Of a DNA stretch of 64,000 nt, positions 58,933 to 64,000 are shown piece by piece; within the stretch, counting starts at the first letter, position 1; each line of letters opens with the position of its first letter. This stretch comes from Vicinamibacterales bacterium (GTDB lineage Bacteria > Acidobacteriota > Vicinamibacteria > Vicinamibacterales > UBA2999): assembly GCA_030680175.1 (NCBI GenBank), contig JAUXWO010000015.1:1-64000 (forward strand), in the 5' to 3' direction. The notes beneath the pieces were generated by a model. The model was not told where the DNA came from. It worked only from the letters and a program-made list of their open reading frames with translations, and ran no database searches. A program made the position numbers and the translations under genes.

Positions 58933-59271
58933 CTACGGGAAGATGAGGTCGATCTTCCGCCAGTCCTTCTGTGCCGCCGCGCACTTCGCGGTCCAGTCCG
59001 GCGCATGGTTCAACTGATCCGGCACCTGCGCCGGCCAGAAGCAGCCGATGTGGCAGTCGAACAGATCCCGCTCGACGGGCTGGCAGAGGCCTGCCGTGCC
59101 GCCGTTCCGGTCGGCTTCCCATCCCGGCGAAAACACCAGCGAGCATCCCGGCGGGATGTGGGGGCCTTCCGGCTGCTGGGGCGGCCCGCCCGACTGCAGC
59201 GCGACGACGCCTGGCGCGGTCACCTGTTCGACGCGCGCGGCCTTCACGTTGATCGCTTTGAGGTGCTTCAT
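58933..59271 (-). CDS. qhpC: Quinohemoprotein amine dehydrogenase gamma subunit (CTQ carrier)
   Basis: A 112-residue precursor. Residues 1 to about 35 form the leader that would be removed by the protease. The Cys and acid positions match the three thioether cross-links described for this subunit: Cys43-Glu52 (9 apart), Cys63-Asp69 (6) and Cys77-Asp85 (8). Cys73 and Trp79 (6 apart) would form cysteine tryptophylquinone. The LCQPVERDLFDC and CFWPAQVPDQLN segments recall the Paracoccus subunit. A fifth cysteine (Cys97) is extra. The start overlaps the qhpD stop by 4 bp. Confidence 0.88.
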   Translation of the reverse strand: MKHLKAINVKAARVEQVTAPGVVALQSGGPPQQPEGPHIPPGCSLVFSPGWEADRNGGTAGLCQPVERDLFDCHIGCFWPAQVPDQLNHAPDWTAKCAAAQKDWRKIDLIFP

Positions 59272-60752
59272 ACGATGGCTTCCGTTCGGGCGAGCGTGCC
59301 CGTGCTCTCGTGGCCGGCCGCCTGCGGCGCGTCGTCGAATTGCCGGAGGAAGCCGGGGTTCTGCGCCGCCAGCGCGCCGTAGATCTCCAGGCAGGTGTGC
59401 GTCCACCCGCGGATCCACTCGCAGTAGTGCAGGTTGGGGGCGGTGGTCGCGCCGTGGCGCGTGTTCGCCTCGTGATAGCAGCCGCCGGCGCAGATCGGCC
59501 GCGCCCAGCACGTGCGGCAGTCGGTCTTCTCGTCGATGTGATGCGAGGCCAGGAACGCCTGCTGGGCGCCGCGGTCCACGCCGTCGCGCACCGAGCCGAT
59601 CGTGTGGTCCGCGGACCCGGCGAAGCGGTGACAGAGGGCGACCTCGCCGTCGGTGGCCACGCCCATCAGCCCGATCCCCGCCCCGCACGGATACGCCTTG
59701 GCGTGTCCCTGGTGGATCTCCTGGAGCGTCTCGCGGACGTTCGAGAATCCGTGATGCCGGTTCTGCAGCGAGGCCTCCAGGAAGTCCTGGGCCAGGGCGC
59801 GGAACTGCGCGAGCAGGTCGTCGAAGCCGTTGCCGGCAATCGCGTAGTCGCGGCCGGGCGCGGTCGTGACGGGCGCGAAGCCCACCTCCCAGAACCCCAT
59901 CTCCTCGGTGAGATGCTGGAAGATGCGGCGGATGTCGAGCGTCTGGCGCGTGAGCGTGACGCGCGCGCCGATGGGGCGCGTCGTGTGACGCGCGAGCAGC
60001 GCCTTGATCTTCGGCGCCACGACGTCGTAGCTACCCGTCCCGTTGTGGAAGACGCGGAACTTGTTCTGGAGTTCCTCGGGCCCGTCGATCGAGATCGTCA
60101 CACCGATGCGTTCGGTGGCCAGGAAGTCGATCACCTCGGGCCGCAGGAGCGTGGCGTTGGTCGTCAGGCTGAAGTCGACGTCCTTCCCCACCGCGGCGGC
60201 GCGCTCCCGGGCGTAGGCGACCGTGGCCTTCAGCACCGGGAAGTTCAGGAGCGTCTCGCCGCCGAAGAACGTCATGTGGGCCGTCGGGTTCCCGCCGGCC
60301 TCGCGGAGCATGAAGTCCACGCTCTCGCGGGCCGTCTCCGCGCTCATGAACTTCGGCTGCTTGCCGTTCTCGGTGTCGACGATCTTGTCCTCGCCGTACT
60401 CGTAGCAGTACGTGCACGCGAGGTTGCACTGGTTCGTGACGTTGACGACCAGCGTCTGCAGCGGGATGTGCGTGAGCGGGATCACCTTCGGTGCCGGCGC
60501 CGCGGGGCCGGCCGGTCCCACCGCCCGTGCGCGCTGCAGGTCGGCCAGCGCCTCGACGATCTCGTCCTCGGTGAAACGCGGCGACAGGCGGCGGGCCAGT
60601 TCGCCTTCCGCCTGCGGTCCCTCCGCGAGCGCGTCGAGCACCGCCTCCGAACAGGAGTCCACGGCGAAGACGGCGGCGCTCGGCACGAGGTACAGGAACC
60701 GGTGCCCCGCCGCCTCGAACGTGTGGAACTCGCGAAGGGCCAGCGCGCTCAT
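59268..60752 (-). CDS. qhpD: Radical SAM/SPASM maturase QhpD
   Basis: A 494-residue enzyme. After a roughly 90-residue peptide-binding N-domain (PqqD/RRE-like), the radical SAM motif CNLACTYC holds Cys109, Cys113 and Cys116. The C-terminal SPASM region binds further FeS clusters (CGAGIGLMGV; CHRF; CRTCWARPICAGGCYHE; HYCEW). In the family it makes the Cys-to-Asp/Glu thioether bonds in QhpC. It overlaps qhpA by 4 bp at its start and qhpC by 4 bp at its end, so catalytic subunit, maturase and substrate peptide are translated together. Confidence 0.92.
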   Translation of the reverse strand: MSALALREFHTFEAAGHRFLYLVPSAAVFAVDSCSEAVLDALAEGPQAEGELARRLSPRFTEDEIVEALADLQRARAVGPAGPAAPAPKVIPLTHIPLQTLVVNVTNQCNLACTYCYEYGEDKIVDTENGKQPKFMSAETARESVDFMLREAGGNPTAHMTFFGGETLLNFPVLKATVAYARERAAAVGKDVDFSLTTNATLLRPEVIDFLATERIGVTISIDGPEELQNKFRVFHNGTGSYDVVAPKIKALLARHTTRPIGARVTLTRQTLDIRRIFQHLTEEMGFWEVGFAPVTTAPGRDYAIAGNGFDDLLAQFRALAQDFLEASLQNRHHGFSNVRETLQEIHQGHAKAYPCGAGIGLMGVATDGEVALCHRFAGSADHTIGSVRDGVDRGAQQAFLASHHIDEKTDCRTCWARPICAGGCYHEANTRHGATTAPNLHYCEWIRGWTHTCLEIYGALAAQNPGFLRQFDDAPQAAGHESTGTLARTEAIV

Positions 60753-62506
60753 TGCGTCACCGACGGATCCCACCGCATGTAGAGCGGGACGGTGACGAGC
60801 AGATGCGCGCGCGCCCGGAGCGGCGCGGGGGCGCCCTCCGGCTGGTAGCTCGCCACGACCCACACGTCGCCGATGTTGTTGCGCTCGCCGGCGCGCCCGG
60901 GGTTCGGGCCATCGATGTTCGGCGTGAACCGCCCGGTCCGCGGGTCGATCTCCCCCACGAACTTCACGTCGTCATCGCCGTAGATGGCCGTGAACTCCTC
61001 GACCGTCCACGTGGCGGGGACCACGCCGAGGTTGAGGTCGTCAGGCGTGCCGGGACGGCCGTCGGGGCCGTTGTGACGCCCCCACGCTTCGAACTGCGCC
61101 AGCATCTTCGGGAACTGCACCCCGCCGACGCGCGCCATGTTCCACGCGGGCGTTACCGTGATGGCATCCACGCGGTCGTAGACGGCGAGCGCCTGCGCCT
61201 TCGAGGCGCCGCCGACGAAGAGGTCGCGCATCCCCACCGCCGCGTCGGCGGCCACGTCGACGGTCACACGCACGGCGTCGGCGGAGGCGCTCTCCACCGA
61301 GGCGATCGTCACGCCGGGCCCGAGATCGATCTGCGCGGCCGTCAGGCCGGCGGGCAGGGCCGCGCCATGAATCGTGAGCGCCTGCCCCGCCTGCCCCACG
61401 CGGAGCGCGGTGATGTCGGTGCCGAGCACGCGCGGCTCGGCGCCGATGCGCTCGAGGCGCACATCGAGGCCCTCTTCGTCGTAGCCGCCCGTGTACCAGC
61501 GGCCGTCAATCGCGCGCCAGTCCCGGTCGACGAACATCACCTCGCGCAGCGACGTGTCATCGTCGCCGCCCACGGTCGAGCGCCCGCGCCACTGGAACCC
61601 CGTGTAGACGACGACGCGGCCCGCCCGGGCCACCGTCTCGCCCCCGCGCGCGTACTGGTAGGTGATGGTCGTCGTGAACTCGTCGGGCATGTTCGCGACC
61701 GGCGCGATCACCATGCGGCCGAAGACCGCGCCCTTGCCCGGCTCCCACCCGCTGAGCGCCCACGTGCCCTCGAGGCGGGGCGGGCGCATCGTGGCCGACC
61801 ACGCCGACCACTCGGGGGTCTTGAGCGGGAAGGCCTGCGCGAGATGATCGACGGCCTTCTCCACGGGGTGGCGCGTGTCCGGCGGACGGCCGTCGGCGCC
61901 GCGGCCCGTCGGGGCGGGTCCCATCCGGCGGAAGCCCTGCGAGTCGATGAGCGGATACCAGCCGCGGTGCATGGCAATTAGCAGGTCCCACTCGGAGCGC
62001 GTGCGGCGCTGCGAGATCACGCGGCCCATGGAGTGGCACGCCGAGCAGGTGGCCTGCACGTCGCTGCTGGCCTCGTAGGTGTAGTCTTCGAGCCGCCGCT
62101 GGACCTCGAAGGCCGCCGGGCGCGCTTCCTCGGGCGCCAGGCCCAGGTGGTTCGACAGGTACTTGACGATCTCGCGGGCCTCGGCCGGGTCGAGCTGCAC
62201 GCCGTTGAGCGCCACCATGCGCCGCACGGTCTGCTGCCAGCCTTCCGGGGTCGTCCGCCGGTAGGAGATCCGCGTGAGCTGGTTCTGCTCGTCCCGCCGG
62301 TGGCACGTCGCGCAGGACTTCTGCACGACGAAGCTCGGCACGGGGATGCCCTCTTCAGGGGTCGCGGCCGGGGTTGCGGGCGCGGGACCGCCGGATCCGG
62401 GTCGCTGGGTTTGCGCCAGGATGGCCGGCGCGGAGGCCGTCAGCCACAGCAGCGCGGCGACGGCAAACAGACGTGACATCAGTGGCATGCGGCCTCTTGG
62501 TGGCAC
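60749..62506 (-). CDS. qhpA: Quinohemoprotein amine dehydrogenase alpha subunit (diheme)
   Basis: A 585-residue periplasmic protein. A signal peptide (basic start, core LFAVAALLWLTASA, end near ILAQ) is followed by a diheme cytochrome domain with CATCH (65-69) and CSACH (154-158), then beta-sandwich domains. The alpha subunit takes electrons from the quinone cofactor of the gamma subunit and passes them to a periplasmic cytochrome or azurin-like acceptor. GTG 62506 is chosen because TATGTT lies exactly 6 nt upstream; ATG 62488 and 62479 are alternatives. It heads qhpA-D-C-B-F-E. Confidence 0.9.
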   Translation of the reverse strand: MPPRGRMPLMSRLFAVAALLWLTASAPAILAQTQRPGSGGPAPATPAATPEEGIPVPSFVVQKSCATCHRRDEQNQLTRISYRRTTPEGWQQTVRRMVALNGVQLDPAEAREIVKYLSNHLGLAPEEARPAAFEVQRRLEDYTYEASSDVQATCSACHSMGRVISQRRTRSEWDLLIAMHRGWYPLIDSQGFRRMGPAPTGRGADGRPPDTRHPVEKAVDHLAQAFPLKTPEWSAWSATMRPPRLEGTWALSGWEPGKGAVFGRMVIAPVANMPDEFTTTITYQYARGGETVARAGRVVVYTGFQWRGRSTVGGDDDTSLREVMFVDRDWRAIDGRWYTGGYDEEGLDVRLERIGAEPRVLGTDITALRVGQAGQALTIHGAALPAGLTAAQIDLGPGVTIASVESASADAVRVTVDVAADAAVGMRDLFVGGASKAQALAVYDRVDAITVTPAWNMARVGGVQFPKMLAQFEAWGRHNGPDGRPGTPDDLNLGVVPATWTVEEFTAIYGDDDVKFVGEIDPRTGRFTPNIDGPNPGRAGERNNIGDVWVVASYQPEGAPAPLRARAHLLVTVPLYMRWDPSVTQ

Positions 62507-62512
62507 ACTTGT

Positions 62513-62518
62513 AACATA
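62513..62518 (-). promoter_or_regulatory. -10 box of the qhpADCBFE operon, leaderless spacing
   Basis: On the minus strand TATGTT ends 6 nt before the GTG start of qhpA. The region just upstream is the heptamer repeat, which would lie over the -35 position. Confidence 0.5.
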
Positions 62519-62530
62519 AACGGACGGACG

Positions 62531-62616
62531 TTCGCCAATTCGCCAATTCGCTGTTCGCTATTCGCCATTCGCTGTTCGCTCTTCGCTCTTCGGTATCCGC
62601 TGTTCGCTCTTCGGCC
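62531..62616. repeat. Heptanucleotide tandem repeat (TTCGCTA-type)
   Basis: About 12 units of 7-8 bp (TTCGCCA, ATTCGCCA, ATTCGCTG, TTCGCTA, TTCGCCA, TTCGCTG, TTCGCTC twice, TTCGGTA, TCCGCTG, TTCGCTC, TTCGGCC) fill most of the 136-bp gap between qhpG and qhpA. No gene overlaps it. Confidence 0.85.
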
Positions 62617-62642
62617 GGCACCCCCGGCACCCCGCCCCCCCC

Positions 62643-64000
62643 CTAGACCAACCAGCCGCGCGCGACGGCCGTGGCCAGGACCGTCAGAAACACCGCCAGG
62701 TCCACCGGCGCCTCGTGCGCGCAGTAGGCCTCGAACAGGTCCGGCGCCTGCGCATGCGCGGGCGCCAACTCGATCAGCCGGACGATGTCCACGCCCTGGA
62801 GGTAGCGGAGGCCCTCCGGCGTGCGCTCCGTGACAAGGCGGGACTCCCACACGACCTCGTGCCCGCGAATCGCCGGGCGGGGCTCGAGCCGAAAGGGACC
62901 CGGTGTCAGCGCGAGCGCCGGCGCACGGCGGATGCGCTCGAACGCCTCACGCACCCGCCCCTCGTCCTCCGGGTGCGCCTCCCCCGTCTCCTCATCGTCG
63001 CCGCTCGCCGGGGCCTGCCGGCCGGTCCAGAAGGGCTCCGTATGTCCCTCCGCCGCGGTGGCGAAGTGCTCCACGGCCAGCCGGCGCAGCCCCGCATACA
63101 TCCGGTGCTCGCGCGCCTCGAAGTACGCGAGCGCCGTTTCGCGCATCGCCGGGCGCGTCAGGCTCGTGTGGACCGCGACGGCCGCCGTCCATCCCGACAC
63201 CAGCGCCTTGCGGACGCCTGCCGACGACAGCGGATCGACAAACGAACCGGCATCGCCCACGAGCAGGACGTGGCCATGAACGTAGCGGGTGGCGTGGTAC
63301 ATCGACGCGTCCCAGCCCCAGGGCCCCTCCTGCAGGACCGCGTCCCCGACGAGCGCGTGGAACCGCGGCGCCTTGGCGAGTTCGCGCCGGTACACCTCCA
63401 CCGACGCCTGGCCGCGGGCGAGCGCCGAACGCCGGGGGTCCACCATCACGGCGACGTGCCGCATCCCGGATCCCACCGGGACCGACCAGGCCCAGCCATC
63501 CTCGTAGGATTCGATCAGCGTGTGCGTATCGTCCGGCACCGGCCACCCGCCCGCGCGCTGCCACACCCCGACCATGGCCACGCTGCGCAGGCCGGGCTCC
63601 GGGACCCGCACGCCGGGCTCCCGCGCGAGCACACCCGCCCGTCCCGTGCAATCGAGGACGAACTGCGCGGTGGCGGCGCGCGCCTCCTCGGAGGTGAACG
63701 CCCGCGACTCAACCGTGACGCCCGCGGCCGCCGCAGACGCCAGGAGCACCCGCGACAGCGCGGCCACCTCCGCCTGCCACCCCCGCGCGCCGGCGGCGAA
63801 CGGCTCCACACGCATGCGGTCCCCGCCCCACCACGCGGTGTTGCCGGATGTTCGAACGAAGCCGGCCGCATCGACGGCCTCGGTGACGCCGATCAGGTCG
63901 AAGATCTTGGCGCCGCTTGGGGGGATGGAGACGGCGAGGCGGGCGCCGCCGTCGGGCGCGGGCCGCGTGACGAGCCGCACACGATGGCCGAGTCGCGCGA
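62643..64000 (-). CDS. qhpG: QhpG-like FAD-dependent monooxygenase, 5' end outside window
   Basis: The frame is open to the right edge, where residues ARLGHRVRLVTRP match the end of the N-terminal FAD-binding beta-alpha-beta unit, so the true start lies past 64000. About 452 residues are present. They include the second FAD motif VLLVGDAGSFVDPLSSAGVRKAL and the C-terminal helical part, as in glutathione-reductase-class monooxygenases and halogenases. QhpG hydroxylates the tryptophan of the gamma subunit on the way to the quinone cofactor. Position before qhpA on the same strand supports this. A halogenase or geranylgeranyl-reductase-like role is the alternative. Confidence 0.75.
   Translation of the reverse strand, partial: ARLGHRVRLVTRPAPDGGARLAVSIPPSGAKIFDLIGVTEAVDAAGFVRTSGNTAWWGGDRMRVEPFAAGARGWQAEVAALSRVLLASAAAAGVTVESRAFTSEEARAATAQFVLDCTGRAGVLAREPGVRVPEPGLRSVAMVGVWQRAGGWPVPDDTHTLIESYEDGWAWSVPVGSGMRHVAVMVDPRRSALARGQASVEVYRRELAKAPRFHALVGDAVLQEGPWGWDASMYHATRYVHGHVLLVGDAGSFVDPLSSAGVRKALVSGWTAAVAVHTSLTRPAMRETALAYFEAREHRMYAGLRRLAVEHFATAAEGHTEPFWTGRQAPASGDDEETGEAHPEDEGRVREAFERIRRAPALALTPGPFRLEPRPAIRGHEVVWESRLVTERTPEGLRYLQGVDIVRLIELAPAHAQAPDLFEAYCAHEAPVDLAVFLTVLATAVARGWLV

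Overview
The window is GC-rich (strong G/C preference at third codon positions) and most resembles an acidobacterium of the Vicinamibacteria/Luteitalea type. That placement is an inference. It rests on a PadR regulator coupled to a duplicated orphan MacB/FtsX permease (ADOP family), a DUF5715 protein, and the style of the housekeeping genes. No rRNA, tRNA, CRISPR array, transposase or phage gene was seen.

Layout. 1-9.0 kb: 3' end of comM, a VapBC toxin-antitoxin pair, PEP carboxylase, an M20 peptidase, a trans-sulfuration PLP enzyme (with a 20-codon remnant of a second copy 1.6 kb away), a DUF5715-LysM protein, MarC and an NTF2-like lipoprotein. 9.0-23.5 kb, minus strand: an apparent respiratory island. 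It holds an FAD/FeS oxidoreductase, a Rieske protein, a fused cytochrome b, a seven-heme cytochrome c, and the alpha, beta, gamma subunits and chaperone of an exported molybdenum enzyme resembling the periplasmic nitrite oxidoreductase/nitrate reductase group. MobB and a MoaD-like protein paired with a beta-propeller follow, and a UspA gene lies upstream. A perfect 34-bp palindrome sits just before the first gene. 23.7-40.3 kb: MgtE, an AI-2E family protein, a small HTH protein, an M23 peptidase, secA-guaB, tsaE-nnr, a class IV aminotransferase and the gcvT-gcvH-gcvP glycine cleavage genes.

40.3-43.4 kb: competence/pilus-type genes (ComEA, FimT/GspH, PilZ) and an AAA+ regulator lacking a normal GAFTGA loop. 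43.7-46.9 kb: a five-gene operon with a small secreted double-glycine precursor, an ABC-2 exporter, a Yip1-like membrane protein and a membrane-anchored C39 peptidase. It looks like a peptide-maturation system in which processing happens outside the cytoplasm, and is the best candidate here for something undescribed. 47.3-55.3 kb: a spermidine-synthase-like protein, an NTF2-DUF481 fusion, PadR-ADOP, a PilT-type ATPase with a duplicated N-domain plus partner, and a GT2 glycosyltransferase. 55.3-64.0 kb, minus strand: a quinohemoprotein amine dehydrogenase locus with structural subunits A, C and B, maturases D (radical SAM), E (protease), F (ABC) and the flavoprotein G, whose 5' end lies beyond the window.

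Two genome-style traits recur. Several start codons lie exactly 6-7 nt after a TAnnnT -10 box, implying leaderless mRNAs. Small palindromic or tandem repeats sit at gene ends: a GGGGTCTGGCAC-ended family, a roughly 112-bp family, and heptamer tandem repeats, several touching stop codons or promoter elements.
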